A stretch of 64,000 bases of DNA. It comes from JAOEGB01 sp041262585 (lineage in GTDB: Bacteria; Actinomycetota; Actinomycetes; Streptosporangiales; Streptosporangiaceae). Location: NCBI RefSeq assembly GCF_041262585.1, contig NZ_JBGCBZ010000006.1, positions 186,001-250,000 of the forward strand. Direction: 5' to 3'. Below the pieces are notes generated by a model that worked only from the letters and a program-made list of their open reading frames with translations, was not told where the DNA came from and did not search any database. The position numbers and the translations under genes were made by a program. How positions within the stretch are numbered: the first letter of the stretch is position 1; every line of letters starts with the position of its first letter. This document shows positions 25,790 through 34,340 of the stretch, one piece after another.

Positions 25790-26566
25790 TCAGATCTTCG
25801 AGACCTGGTTGAACGACAGCTCCACAGGGGTCTCGCGGCCGAAGATCGAAACGAGCACCTTCAGCTTCTGCGACTCGGCGCTGATCTCGCTCACCGTCGC
25901 CGGAAGCGTGGCGAACGGACCATCCATGACTGTGACGGACTCGCCGACCTCGAAGTCGACGGTCGCGGCCGCGGCCTTGGACGTCGCCTTCTTGACTTCC
26001 TCGGACGGCTCGGGCGCGAGCAGCTTGGCGACCTCGTCGAGGTTCAGCGGGCTCGGCTTGTTCGACAGGCCCACGAACCCGGTCACGCCCGGCGTGTTGC
26101 GGACCGCGGCCCACGACTCGTCGGTCAGGTCCATGCGGACCAGCACGTAGCCGGGCAGCACGCGCTCCTTGATCGGAGTCTTCTTGCCACCCTTGAACTC
26201 CGTGATCGTGTGGGTCGGCACCTCGACCTGGAAGATGTAGTCCTCCATGTTGAGGGACCCGGTGCGGCTCTCGATGTTCTGCTTCACGCGGTTCTCATAG
26301 CCGGCGTAGGAGTGGATGACATACCACTCGCCGTACTGGCCGCGGAGCTGACGCTTGAACTCCTCGATCGGGTCGACGTCCGGGAGGACATCGCCGTCCT
26401 CGTCGACGGCTGCCTCTTCCCCCGCGTCTTCCTCGGTCGAGTCGACGTCACCGTCAACACCGTCCGAGTCGACGGCGGCGGTGTCGTCAACCTCTTCTAC
26501 GGCCTCGTCCGGCTCGGTCTCCCACTCATCACGGGAGCCATCGACCGGCAGCGGGGACTCGGACAC
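25790..26566 (-). CDS. nusG: Transcription termination/antitermination factor NusG
   Basis: The 258-residue product starts at GTG 26566. The first 80 residues are an acidic, low-complexity extension (for example DDTAAVDSDGVDGDVDSTEE) typical of actinobacteria. The NGN domain follows (GEWYVIHSYAGYENRVKQNI, ERVLPGYVLVRMD), then the KOW domain (FEVGESVTVMDGPFATLPAT). NusG binds RNA polymerase and links it to Rho and S10. It is 55 nt downstream of secE. Confidence 0.97.
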   Translation of the reverse strand: MSESPLPVDGSRDEWETEPDEAVEEVDDTAAVDSDGVDGDVDSTEEDAGEEAAVDEDGDVLPDVDPIEEFKRQLRGQYGEWYVIHSYAGYENRVKQNIESRTGSLNMEDYIFQVEVPTHTITEFKGGKKTPIKERVLPGYVLVRMDLTDESWAAVRNTPGVTGFVGLSNKPSPLNLDEVAKLLAPEPSEEVKKATSKAAAATVDFEVGESVTVMDGPFATLPATVSEISAESQKLKVLVSIFGRETPVELSFNQVSKI

Positions 26567-26621
26567 GGGACTCTTCCTCTTTCGATCGGTGACATGACGT
26601 GCTGAGACGCCTCGGGCTGGA

Positions 26622-26906
26622 TCAGGATCCGCCGAAGACCGCCAGCACACCCTTCGTCAGCAGGAAGTCTAGTCCGGACACGATCCCGACCATGATTACA
26701 ACGAAGACGAGGACCACCGTGGTGTAAGTGATCAGATCGTTCCGCCGCGGCCAGATGACCTTGCGCAGCTCGGCGACGACCTGCCGGTAGAAAAGTGCGG
26801 GAGAGGTGCGCTTGGCCTTCTTCTCACCGCTTGGCTTGCCTGGCTTTCCAGCGGTCTCGCCGCGGGTGTCGATCGCCACAGTCCTCACCTGATCCGTCGT
26901 GTCCAT
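26622..26906 (-). CDS. secE: Preprotein translocase subunit SecE
   Basis: SecE is the small essential partner of SecY. The conserved amphipathic helix (ALFYRQVVAELRKVIWPRRN) and a single membrane span (TTVVLVFVVIMVGIVSGLDF) are present. The N-terminal start is uncertain: ATG 26906 is given, ATG 26933 lies only 22 nt after the tRNA, and GTG codons lie inside. None has a strong Shine-Dalgarno. The open frame to 26981 overlaps the tRNA and is rejected. Confidence 0.92.
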   Translation of the reverse strand: MDTTDQVRTVAIDTRGETAGKPGKPSGEKKAKRTSPALFYRQVVAELRKVIWPRRNDLITYTTVVLVFVVIMVGIVSGLDFLLTKGVLAVFGGS

Positions 26907-26954
26907 CGCAACTTGCGGCGCGCTTGACGCCATTGGTGCGCGGACCGCACTCCG

Positions 26955-27027
26955 CAGGGCACGAGGGACTCGAACCCCCAACCGCCGGTTTTGGAGACCG
27001 GTGCGCTACCAATTGCGCTAGTGCCCT
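26955..27027 (-). tRNA. trnW: tRNA-Trp (CCA)
   Basis: The 7-bp acceptor stem pairs AGGGCAC with GTGCCCT, the anticodon loop is CTCCAAA (anticodon CCA) and the T-arm has GGTTCGAGTCC. The discriminator base is G and the 3' CCA is not encoded. A TATTGT box at 27045-27040 is a candidate -10. tRNA-Trp just ahead of secE is a familiar actinobacterial arrangement. Confidence 0.95.
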
Positions 27028-27228
27028 AAGCCGTGCACCACAATACCCGAGAAACGCGTGGGCTAAGCCGTACGTTCCCCGTCGTGGTCCACTAGTCGGT
27101 GAAGTGTACGTGGGAAAGACCGCTTCGTCGAACCGTGCTTTCCGCGCTGGTCAAAGGTACCGCGTGGGACTGTCCGAATCATGGATACCGAGAGGAAACC
27201 GTCCGGCGGGTCTGGAACGATGGGGGGC

Positions 27229-28434
27229 ATGACCCGACCTCGCATCTCCGCGCGTATCTCCGCGATCTCCGAGTCCGCGACGCTGGCCGTTGACGCCAAG
27301 GCCAAGGCGATGAAGGCCGCCGGTCGCCCGGTCATCGGATTCGGCGCCGGCGAGCCCGACTTCCCGACACCCGATTACATCGTCGAGGCGGCCGTCGAGG
27401 CGTGCCGGAATCCCCGGTTCCACAAGTACACGCCGGCCGGGGGCCTGCCCGAGCTCAAGCAGGCGATCGCCGACAAGACGCTGCGCGACAGCGGGTTCCA
27501 GGTCGACGCGTCCCAGGTGCTGGTGACGAACGGCGGCAAGCAGGCCGTCTACGAGGCGTTCGCCACGCTGCTGGACCCGGGTGACGAGGTCCTGGTCATC
27601 GCTCCCTACTGGACGACCTACCCCGAGGCGATCAAGCTGGCGGGCGGCGTCCAGGTCGACGTCGTGACCGACGAGACCACCGGCTACCTCGCCTCCGTCG
27701 AGCAGCTCGAAGAGAAGCTGACCGACCGCACCAAGGTCCTGCTGTTCGTCTCGCCCTCCAACCCGACCGGCGCGGTCTACACCCCCGCGCAGGTGGAGGA
27801 GATCGGCCGCTGGGCGCTGGACAAGGGCCTCTGGGTCGTCACCGACGAGATCTACGAGCACCTCGTGTACGGCGACGCCACCTTCTCCAGCGTCGCGACA
27901 GCCGTACCGGAGTTGCGGGAGCGCGTCGTCGTGCTGAACGGCGTGGCGAAGACCTACGCCATGACCGGCTGGCGGGTGGGCTGGCTCATCGGCCCGTCCG
28001 ACGTCGTGAAGGCCGCGACCAACCTGCAGTCGCACGCCACGTCGAACGTGGCGAACGTGTCCCAGGCCGCCGCGCTCGCGGCCGTCTCCGGCGACCTGTC
28101 GGCCGTCGCCGAGATGCGGGCCGCCTTCGACCGCCGCCGGCAGACGATGGTGCGGATGCTCAACGACATCCCCGGCGTCCTGTGCCCGGAGCCGCTGGGC
28201 GCGTTCTACGCGTACCCGTCGATCAAGGCGCTGCTCGGCAAGGAGATCCGCGGCAGGCGTCCGCAGTCGTCCGCCGAGTTGGCCGAGCTCATCCTGGAGG
28301 AGGCCGAGGTCGCCCTCGTCCCGGGCGAGGCGTTCGGCACTCCCGGATACTTCCGCCTCTCCTACGCCTTGGGCGACGACGACCTGGCCGAGGGCGTCAG
28401 CCGCCTGGCCAAGCTCCTCGCCGAAGCCCACTGA
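27229..28434 (+). CDS. aspC: Class I aminotransferase, aspartate aminotransferase type
   Basis: This 401-residue PLP enzyme has the subgroup I-gamma aspartate aminotransferase pattern. It has FGAGEPDFPTPDYI at the N-terminus, VSPSNPTGAVY for substrate binding, and the PLP lysine in NGVAKTYAMTGWRVGW. It would swap amino groups between aspartate and 2-oxoglutarate. The ATG at 27229 (MTRPRISARISAISESATLA) fits the family; an earlier ATG at 27181 extends it without similarity. It is the first plus-strand gene after the ribosomal block and ends in a strong terminator. Exact substrate is not provable from sequence. Confidence 0.88.
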   Translation: MTRPRISARISAISESATLAVDAKAKAMKAAGRPVIGFGAGEPDFPTPDYIVEAAVEACRNPRFHKYTPAGGLPELKQAIADKTLRDSGFQVDASQVLVTNGGKQAVYEAFATLLDPGDEVLVIAPYWTTYPEAIKLAGGVQVDVVTDETTGYLASVEQLEEKLTDRTKVLLFVSPSNPTGAVYTPAQVEEIGRWALDKGLWVVTDEIYEHLVYGDATFSSVATAVPELRERVVVLNGVAKTYAMTGWRVGWLIGPSDVVKAATNLQSHATSNVANVSQAAALAAVSGDLSAVAEMRAAFDRRRQTMVRMLNDIPGVLCPEPLGAFYAYPSIKALLGKEIRGRRPQSSAELAELILEEAEVALVPGEAFGTPGYFRLSYALGDDDLAEGVSRLAKLLAEAH

Positions 28435-28441
28435 TCGCGTC

Positions 28442-28475
28442 CGAAGGCCCGGGCCGCCGCAGGCCCGGGCCTTCG
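28442..28475 (+). terminator. Terminator between aspC and the ATPase gene
   Basis: A perfect 14-bp G-C-rich stem (28442-28455 with 28462-28475) has a 6-nt loop, 7 nt after the aspC stop. The genes on either side converge, so it can serve both. Confidence 0.88.
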
Positions 28476-28504
28476 CGTGTCCGTACGGCTCCGGGCCCGC
28501 CGCG

Positions 28505-29746
28505 TCAGCCCCAGATCACGCAGATCGGCGCGGCGATGATCCTCTCTCCGAGCTCGTAGAGCCGCGAGCCGGTGTGGAGGACCACTCCGGCCACGAACCG
28601 ATCGCCCAGCTCGTCCCGCAGCCAAGCCAGGTGCTTGGCGGCATCCGTCCGAGGAGCGGCGCCCGCTTTGACCTCGATCGCGATGACCCGCCCCATGCCG
28701 AGCTCGAGAACGATGTCGACCTCGTGCCGCCCCTGGTCCTGCCGTAGGTGGTAGATCCGCGGCTTGCTACGACATATCGGCACTTCGGCACGGAGCTGCT
28801 GGGCCACGAAAGTGTCGATCACGCGGCCGAGCAGATCACTGTCACGCAGGACGGCCTCGGGATCGGCTCTAAGTAGCGCGGCCACCAGCGCGGGGTCCAC
28901 GACGTACCGCTTCGGCGACCGGACAAGGCGCTTCAGGCGATTACTGAACCAGGCTGGGATCTTGTCCACGAGCAGCAGGTCCCGGAGAAGCCTCTCGTAG
29001 GCCTCTCCCGTCCGCGCGTTGACAGCGGCGGATTCGTAGAGCGTCTTATCGGTCACCACGCCGGCCGTGTTCAGCGCCATCGCCTCGAAATACGCCCTGA
29101 GCCGGACGGGGTCACGCCGCCCGTCCAGGCTCTCGATGTCGCGAGTGAGCGTCTGCTCGATATAGCTGGCCAGCCACCGCTCCCGTACGACAGGTTCCAT
29201 GTGATGCGCCTGCGGAAAGCCGCTCTGGAGGGCCAGATCGAGATAGCCGCCCAGGTCGGGCGGCGCCGGCGGCACCACGAGGTCGGTTATGCGGCCCTCC
29301 GCCAGAAGATCCGCGAACGGCGGGCGCGCGGTGTTCCGGTGGATCTCCTTGACCGCCAGGCCGGACATGTCAACGCGGACCACTCGTCCCGTGCCGGGCC
29401 ACGTCCGGCCGCCGGAATCGGACCATACGGAGCCGGTGAGAATGAACCGCCCCGGGCTGTAGTCAGCGTCCACGGCCCTCTTCACAGCGCCCAGAACTTC
29501 GGGGACGACCTGCCACTCGTCGAGAAGCACCGGCTCGCGCAGCCGCCGGAGGGCCGCGTCCGGATCCGCGGCGAAGGCGGCCGTCTCCTGTTCCCGATCG
29601 AGCCGCACGACGGTCTCGACGTGCCGAGCGGCCGTCGTGGTCTTCCCCGTGGCGCGCGGCCCCACCAACATGATCGCCGGGAGGGTCGCGAACGTCTCCT
29701 CGATCAGCGGATCCACCAGCCGGGGGATGTAGGGATCATGGCCCAC
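28505..29746 (-). CDS. AAA ATPase with DUF4143 domain
   Basis: This 413-residue protein has a Walker A motif GPRATGKTTT near residue 27, a Walker B-like PVLLDEW near residue 67 and a C-terminal DUF4143 region with the nuclease-like pattern DIVLELGMGRVIAIEVKAG. Such ATPases are common, patchily distributed and often mobile; their job is unknown, with suggestions of defence or transposition roles. Start is GTG 29746 or 29755. Two 12-bp direct repeats lie just upstream. Its 5' end cuts into the reading frame of a truncated paralogue of the neighbouring PASTA protein, which suggests insertion here. Confidence 0.8.
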   Translation of the reverse strand: MGHDPYIPRLVDPLIEETFATLPAIMLVGPRATGKTTTAARHVETVVRLDREQETAAFAADPDAALRRLREPVLLDEWQVVPEVLGAVKRAVDADYSPGRFILTGSVWSDSGGRTWPGTGRVVRVDMSGLAVKEIHRNTARPPFADLLAEGRITDLVVPPAPPDLGGYLDLALQSGFPQAHHMEPVVRERWLASYIEQTLTRDIESLDGRRDPVRLRAYFEAMALNTAGVVTDKTLYESAAVNARTGEAYERLLRDLLLVDKIPAWFSNRLKRLVRSPKRYVVDPALVAALLRADPEAVLRDSDLLGRVIDTFVAQQLRAEVPICRSKPRIYHLRQDQGRHEVDIVLELGMGRVIAIEVKAGAAPRTDAAKHLAWLRDELGDRFVAGVVLHTGSRLYELGERIIAAPICVIWG

Positions 29747-30099
29747 GACCAGCACATTACCAAGATGACCCAGGGTCGAGTACAAAGATGACCCAGACCC
29801 GCGGTCCGTACGGCTAACCCGGGTGGATGATAGGCGGGGAGTCCTCGCACGGAAGCGGGACGCAGGTCCAAGGCCATGTCCTTCGCCGGCCAGGAGACCT
29901 GGCACAGCGTCGTGAGATTCTTCGCCCGGAGCCCATGGACGAACTCCACCCTGACACTTCGGCCGCCTTCCCCCGTCCATACCCGGCTGAGACCGTCGGG
30001 GCCCAGTTCTGTCCTTCCCGACGCGTCACGGAGGCCGTCCGGAATGTAGGTCACGCGCATCCCGTCGAACTCCGGGTCCCACGGCACACGCAGGCCCAT
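29704..30099 (-). pseudogene. 3'-truncated paralogue of the PASTA protein's outer domain
   Basis: This 131-codon frame has FDGMRVTYIPDGLRDASG and RVEFVHG segments resembling FGGIHVGYLPDGLEWGKW and VQMIVYKG in the gene just upstream (30125-31102). Similarity stops near ASVRGLPAYHPPG, about position 29820. Beyond that the frame runs into the start of the ATPase gene. It starts 25 nt after the upstream stop with no clear ribosome site. It is most likely a broken duplicate, though a short real protein cannot be excluded. Confidence 0.5.
29762..29796 (-). promoter_or_regulatory. 12-bp direct repeat upstream of the ATPase gene
   Basis: AAGATGACCCAG occurs at 29762-29773 and 29785-29796, 23 bp apart (about two helical turns), ending 7-16 nt before the ATPase start codons. 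It looks like an operator placed over the promoter. Confidence 0.5.
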
Positions 30100-30124
30100 C
30101 GCGACGCGTTCGAGATCCAGTAGG

Positions 30125-31102
30125 TCACTTGGCGGGAGTGACCCCTTCGGCGATCTTCTTGAGCTCGCGGCCGGCCGCGTCCTTGCCGATCTTCTTGGCG
30201 TAGTCGGGGCTGATCGCCACCTCGACCGCCAGGCCTGGGCGCTCGGCCCACACGATCGTCAGCGTGCCGTCCTGGGTGATCTTGTCGGCCGCCTCTCCGA
30301 GAGTGACCAGGTAGGCCGTCTTGCCGCCCACCTTGACGGGCTCGGCGCCCTGGCCGCGGTAACCCCTCATCCGGTCGGCGAGCCGGTCCGCGGCGTCACC
30401 CTTGTAGACGATCATCTGGACGCTGTACATACCGGGCTCGAGGCCCGGCTCGACCCACGTCGTCGTGTAGCTCGTCTTGCCGAACCCGTCCTTGCCCGAC
30501 CACTTGCCCCATTCGAGTCCGTCGGGCAGGTAGCCGACGTGGATGCCGCCGAAGTCGCGCCCGTCGCCCAGGTCGCCGAGATCCTGCGGCAGCGGGTCGG
30601 CGGAGGGAGTAGCCGACGGGCTCGCCTCAGGATTGTCCGACTCCACGATGGTGACGGTTATGACTGACCCGGCCGGGGCCTCGGTGCCCGCGGCCGGCTC
30701 CTGCGCGGTCACGACCCTGAGTCCCTGACCTTCGGTGAGGACCTCCTTGAACTCCACCGTGAACCCGGCGTCCTCCAGGATGGTCCGTACGCTCGTCGCA
30801 TCGGTCCCGATGACGTCGGGGACCACGACCCCGGAAACGGCGGCGGTGTCGGCCGAGCCGTCCCCGGCTCCCGCTGCCGCTTGCCCGCCCGGTCCCGCCA
30901 CGCGGCCCGTCGCGGGCGCGTGACTCAGATACACCGGTACGGCTCCCGCCACGGCCACCGTCAGCAGGGCCGCGCCCGCCGTACGAAACCGGACGACGTT
31001 GCGGCGGCTCCGCCGCCTCACGGACTGCCCCATCGACGGCGACGCGTAGACGCCGGCGACCTGGGACGCCATCGCGTCCTTCAGCGCCTCTTCGACCTTC
31101 AT
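30125..31102 (-). CDS. Membrane protein with one PASTA domain, sigma-factor partner
   Basis: This 325-residue protein has a short cytoplasmic part, a membrane span (AALLTVAVAGAVPVYLSHAP, about residues 44-63) and one extracytoplasmic PASTA repeat (VVPDVIGTDATSVRTILEDA to about residue 160). PASTA domains bind peptidoglycan fragments. The C-terminal domain (GIHVGYLPDGLEWGKW onwards) is unrecognised. The start overlaps the stop of the sigma gene by 4 nt, so the two are co-expressed. It takes the position of an anti-sigma factor, but no zinc-binding anti-sigma motif is visible, so that role is inference. Confidence 0.75.
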   Translation of the reverse strand: MKVEEALKDAMASQVAGVYASPSMGQSVRRRSRRNVVRFRTAGAALLTVAVAGAVPVYLSHAPATGRVAGPGGQAAAGAGDGSADTAAVSGVVVPDVIGTDATSVRTILEDAGFTVEFKEVLTEGQGLRVVTAQEPAAGTEAPAGSVITVTIVESDNPEASPSATPSADPLPQDLGDLGDGRDFGGIHVGYLPDGLEWGKWSGKDGFGKTSYTTTWVEPGLEPGMYSVQMIVYKGDAADRLADRMRGYRGQGAEPVKVGGKTAYLVTLGEAADKITQDGTLTIVWAERPGLAVEVAISPDYAKKIGKDAAGRELKKIAEGVTPAK

Positions 31103-31599
31103 GCGGAGGCCCCTTCCAGATTTCCCATACGTGCGCGGACTCTCGCCAGGCCACGGGCGGCCTGGCTCTTGACGGTTCCGACCGAGCAGCCCAGCAAGGC
31201 CGCCGTCTCGGCCTCGGACAGGTCCTCCCAGTAGCGGAGGACGAGGACGGCCCGCATCCGGGCTGGGAGTTTCCTGAGCTCCGCGAGCAGGGCGTCCCTC
31301 AGGCCCAGATCGGGCGACTCCACAGGCGTGTCAGGCGGATGGGCGAAGGTGATCTCCTGGATGACCTTCTTCCTCCGGGACCGGCTGATCGCGCCGTTCA
31401 CGACGACACGGCGGGCGTACGCCTCGGGGTTGTCGTGCCGGATGCGCGGCCAGTGCCGGTAGACCTTCTCCAGGGCGCTCTGCACCATGTCCTCGGCGTC
31501 GATCGTGGAGGCTCCGCAGACCAGGATCGCGGTGCGGAGCAGAGCGGTGCTGCGCGCGGCCAGGAACTCATCAAAGGCCGCCTCGTCTTCTTCCGTCAT
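31099..31599 (-). CDS. SigE-family ECF RNA polymerase sigma factor
   Basis: This 166-residue factor has region 2 (LLRTAILVCGASTIDAEDMV, ALEKVYRHW) and region 4 (LPARMRAVLVLRYWEDLSEA, then GCSVGTVKSQAARGL). The pattern is of the SigE family common in Streptosporangiales, usually paired with a membrane protein, as here. Start ATG 31599 (MTEEDEAAFDEFLAARSTAL). It is divergent from the deaminase gene with 74 nt between them. Confidence 0.88.
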   Translation of the reverse strand: MTEEDEAAFDEFLAARSTALLRTAILVCGASTIDAEDMVQSALEKVYRHWPRIRHDNPEAYARRVVVNGAISRSRRKKVIQEITFAHPPDTPVESPDLGLRDALLAELRKLPARMRAVLVLRYWEDLSEAETAALLGCSVGTVKSQAARGLARVRARMGNLEGASA

Positions 31600-31673
31600 G
31601 GGCTCCCCTTTCGCCCGTCCACAACGCGTAAGGCGGGCGCGAGGTTGACAGGCGGATACGGCAGGATATGGAG

Positions 31674-32702
31674 ATGCCGCGCCCACTCGACAAACTCCCC
31701 AAGGCACATCTGCATCTGCACTTCACCGGCTCGATGCGGCATTCCACGCTCATCGAGCTCGCGCGGGAGCACGGCGTCCACCTGCCCGACGCTCTGGTGC
31801 AGGACTGGCCGCCCCAGCTCCACGCGACCGACGAGCGCGGCTGGTTCCGGTTCCAGCGGCTGTACGACATCGCGAGGTCCGTGCTGAAGCGGCCCGAGGA
31901 CGTCTACCGGCTGCTGCGGGAGGCCGCCGAGGACGAGGCCCGCGAGGGCTCCCGGTGGTTGGAGATCCAGGTGGACCCGTCGGGGTACGCCCAGCGGTTC
32001 GGCGGGCTCACCACAACGTTGGAGCTCGTCCTCGACGCCACGGAGCAGGCGGCCAAAGCCGCGAATATCGGCATAGCGGTGGTCGTGGCCGCCAACCGCA
32101 CGCGGCACCCTCTCGACGCCCGGACCCTCGCCCGCCTGGCCGCGCAGTACACCGGGAAGGGCGTCGTCGGCTTCGGCCTGTCCAACGACGAACGGCGTGG
32201 GCGCGCCCGCGACTTCGACGGCGCCTTCCGGATCGCCAAGCGCACCGGACTGCTCGCCGTACCGCACGGGGGCGAGCTCCTCGGCGCGGCCAGCGTGGCG
32301 GAGTGCGTCGACGACCTTGAGGCCGACCGGGTCGGCCACGGCGTCCGCGCCGCCGAGTCGCCCCGCCTCATGGAACGGCTCGCCGACCGGCAGATCGCCT
32401 GCGAGGTGTGCCCGCTGTCCAACGTCGGCCTCGGCGTCGCCGAGCGGCCCGAGGACGTGCCGTTGCGGAAGCTGTTCGAGGCGGGCGTCCCGATCGCGCT
32501 CGGCGCCGACGACCCGCTGCTGTTCGGGGCGCGGCTGCTGCCGCAGTATGAGCTCGCCAGAGAGGTGTACGGCTTTCGCGACGCGGAGATCGCCGAGCTG
32601 GCCCGCCAGTCGATCCGGTCGTCGGCCGCCCCCGATCCCATCAAGAAGGAGCTCCTGGGCGAGATCGACGGCTGGCTCACCGCCCCGGAGCTCACCGGCT
32701 GA
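31674..32702 (+). CDS. Adenosine deaminase-like amidohydrolase
   Basis: This 342-residue protein has the zinc-binding HLHLHFTGS motif near the N-terminus, PHGGE (HAGE in classical enzymes, with zinc His and catalytic Glu), DRVGHG, CPLSN and ALGADDPLLFG. All metal and catalytic positions seem present. Members deaminate adenosine, adenine or related purines; the substrate cannot be fixed from sequence. ATG 31674 is preferred over 31668 because AGGA lies at good distance from it. Confidence 0.85.
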   Translation: MPRPLDKLPKAHLHLHFTGSMRHSTLIELAREHGVHLPDALVQDWPPQLHATDERGWFRFQRLYDIARSVLKRPEDVYRLLREAAEDEAREGSRWLEIQVDPSGYAQRFGGLTTTLELVLDATEQAAKAANIGIAVVVAANRTRHPLDARTLARLAAQYTGKGVVGFGLSNDERRGRARDFDGAFRIAKRTGLLAVPHGGELLGAASVAECVDDLEADRVGHGVRAAESPRLMERLADRQIACEVCPLSNVGLGVAERPEDVPLRKLFEAGVPIALGADDPLLFGARLLPQYELAREVYGFRDAEIAELARQSIRSSAAPDPIKKELLGEIDGWLTAPELTG

Positions 32703-32749
32703 GGCCCACCCCCGCTCGCCCGATCGGCCAAGGACCCGGCGATGAGGTT

Positions 32750-33658
32750 TCACTGAGCCGAGGCGGCGATGCGAAGCGCCTGATCCCGGCTGGGGCCTTC
32801 GAGGCGCAGCCCCACGGCTCCCCGCTGCCAGATCAGCGTGGGAGCGGCGACCCGCTCCTCGCGAGGCGCGCCACCGCGCCGGGGCACGTAGGACAGGCGG
32901 TGGGGCTGCTGGACCCACCAGGCCCGCAGGCGTGGGATCTCCTCCGGCCAGGGCTCCCCGAGATCCTTGCGGAAGACCACGCCGAGCGTCCCGTCGAACT
33001 CGTCGAGCCGGACGCCCGGCCAGAACAGGGACACCACACGGCCGCCGTCGGCCACCCGGACGTCGGCGGGATCGCCGAGCGCGGACGGCACCGCGATCGG
33101 GAATGCGACCGCGCGCCGTGCCTCGTCGAGCGTGACACGCCGCTCTCCCGGCAGAGGGCGCGGCACCCCGGTCGGCAGAGGCCCCGGAACCCCGACGCCG
33201 ATCTCGACTCCGGCGAATCTGAGGACCGACACGACCGCGGCCCGTCCCTGCGGGGTGGCTCCGATCAGGACGGCCAGAAAGACCGCCACCACGGCGGCCA
33301 CCTTCCGCCGCGAGAGCCGTACCCGGCCAGACCGCCCGTCGCGCCCCGGCGAACCGAGCGGCCCGTCCTGCCCTGCCCGCGAACCCGACCCGTCGCGGCC
33401 TGGCCGGCCGAACAGCCTTCCGCGGCGCGTCCGATTGCCCGGCCGCGCTGGGCTCTCCGTGTGCGCAGGGCCTTCGAGGCGGGCACGGACAGCGCGGGCG
33501 ACATCGGACGGAGGTGGCGTGGGGCTGTGCAACGTGTCGCCGAGCGCCCGCAGCTCCGCCTCCAGATCTCCGAACCCGTGACCGGGGCGACCGGCGTCGG
33601 GATGGGCGTCGCCGTGAGCCTGGAAGTCGTCGCCGGGGCGGTCATCGGAGGAGCTCAC
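32750..33658 (-). CDS. Membrane protein encoded with ECF sigma factor
   Basis: This 302-residue protein has a basic Gly/Arg-rich cytoplasmic part (residues about 40-112), one membrane span (KVAAVVAVFLAVLIGATPQG, about 118-137) and an outer domain with SLFWPGVRLDEFDGTLGVVF. It starts with GTG at 33658, inside the end of the sigma gene (17-nt overlap), so it is translated with it. It is a candidate anti-sigma or sensor partner. The family was not recognised beyond this. Confidence 0.65.
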   Translation of the reverse strand: MSSSDDRPGDDFQAHGDAHPDAGRPGHGFGDLEAELRALGDTLHSPTPPPSDVARAVRARLEGPAHTESPARPGNRTRRGRLFGRPGRDGSGSRAGQDGPLGSPGRDGRSGRVRLSRRKVAAVVAVFLAVLIGATPQGRAAVVSVLRFAGVEIGVGVPGPLPTGVPRPLPGERRVTLDEARRAVAFPIAVPSALGDPADVRVADGGRVVSLFWPGVRLDEFDGTLGVVFRKDLGEPWPEEIPRLRAWWVQQPHRLSYVPRRGGAPREERVAAPTLIWQRGAVGLRLEGPSRDQALRIAASAQ

Positions 33659-34184
33659 GGCCCACCTCCTCTCGCAGGCGCCTGAGGCCGCGGAACGTCC
33701 GCGACTTCACCGTGCCAAGCCGTACCCCGAGGACCTCCGCGGTCTCCGCCTCGGACAACTGCAGGAAATACCGGCAGACCACCGCCTCGCGTTCCCGGTC
33801 CGGGAGCCGGCGGACGGCCTCAAGCAGACGGGATCTGCCGTCCGCGGCGACGGCGACACCCTCCGGGTCCTCAGGTTCGTACGGCTCCCGCTCCAGGCCG
33901 AGCCGCATCGCCAGGTCGGCCCGCCGGCCGCGTGACCGGCTGAGATTGTGCGTCTCGTTGGCCACGATCCGCAGCAGCCAGGGTTTGAAAGCCGAGTCGC
34001 GGCGGAAGCCTCCCAAATGACGGAACGCCTTGACGAAGGCCTCCTGGACCACGTCCTGGGCTTCTTCACCCGCGCCGAGCAGGCCGGCCGTACGATGCGC
34101 GACCGCGCTGTAGCGGGTGACCAGCACCTCGTAGGCGTCAAGGTCACCGGCCAGGGATCGCGTTATGGCCTCGTCGTCATCCAT
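33642..34184 (-). CDS. ECF RNA polymerase sigma factor
   Basis: The 180-residue factor has region 2.2 (GEEAQDVVQEAFVKAFRHLG), 2.3/2.4 (KPWLLRIVANETHNLSRSRG) and region 4 (REREAVVCRYFLQLSEAETA, VLGVRLGTVKSRTFRGLRRL). It should direct RNA polymerase to an envelope or stress regulon together with the overlapping membrane protein. ATG 34184 is chosen; a GTG precedes it. The upstream region has a duplicated CCATCACCTGG (34181-34191 and 34194-34204) and a 14-bp tandem repeat. Confidence 0.9.
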   Translation of the reverse strand: MDDDEAITRSLAGDLDAYEVLVTRYSAVAHRTAGLLGAGEEAQDVVQEAFVKAFRHLGGFRRDSAFKPWLLRIVANETHNLSRSRGRRADLAMRLGLEREPYEPEDPEGVAVAADGRSRLLEAVRRLPDREREAVVCRYFLQLSEAETAEVLGVRLGTVKSRTFRGLRRLREEVGRELLR

Positions 34185-34231
34185 CACCTGGGTCCATCAC
34201 CTGGAGGTGAAGCCTAGGAGTGGACGGGCAT

Positions 34232-34273
34232 GCCGTCCAGAGAACGCCGTCCAGAGAACGCCGTCCAGAGAAC
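34232..34273 (+). repeat. Perfect 14-bp tandem repeat, three copies
   Basis: GCCGTCCAGAGAAC is repeated three times with no change at 34232-34245, 34246-34259 and 34260-34273. The first copy also makes a short inverted repeat with GGACGG at 34222-34227. It lies in the divergent region between the ECF sigma gene and the methyltransferase gene. Confidence 0.9.
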
Positions 34274-34340
34274 GGAGCACCCGCCGACAGGGTGGGCACT
34301 AGACTCTCCAAGACCGTCAGCGCGCGTAAACGAGGATCGT

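Noticed and set aside
26955..27027. tRNA-Trp as a phage or ICE attachment site
   Set aside because: No integrase gene and no direct repeat of the tRNA 3' end were seen in the flanking sequence.
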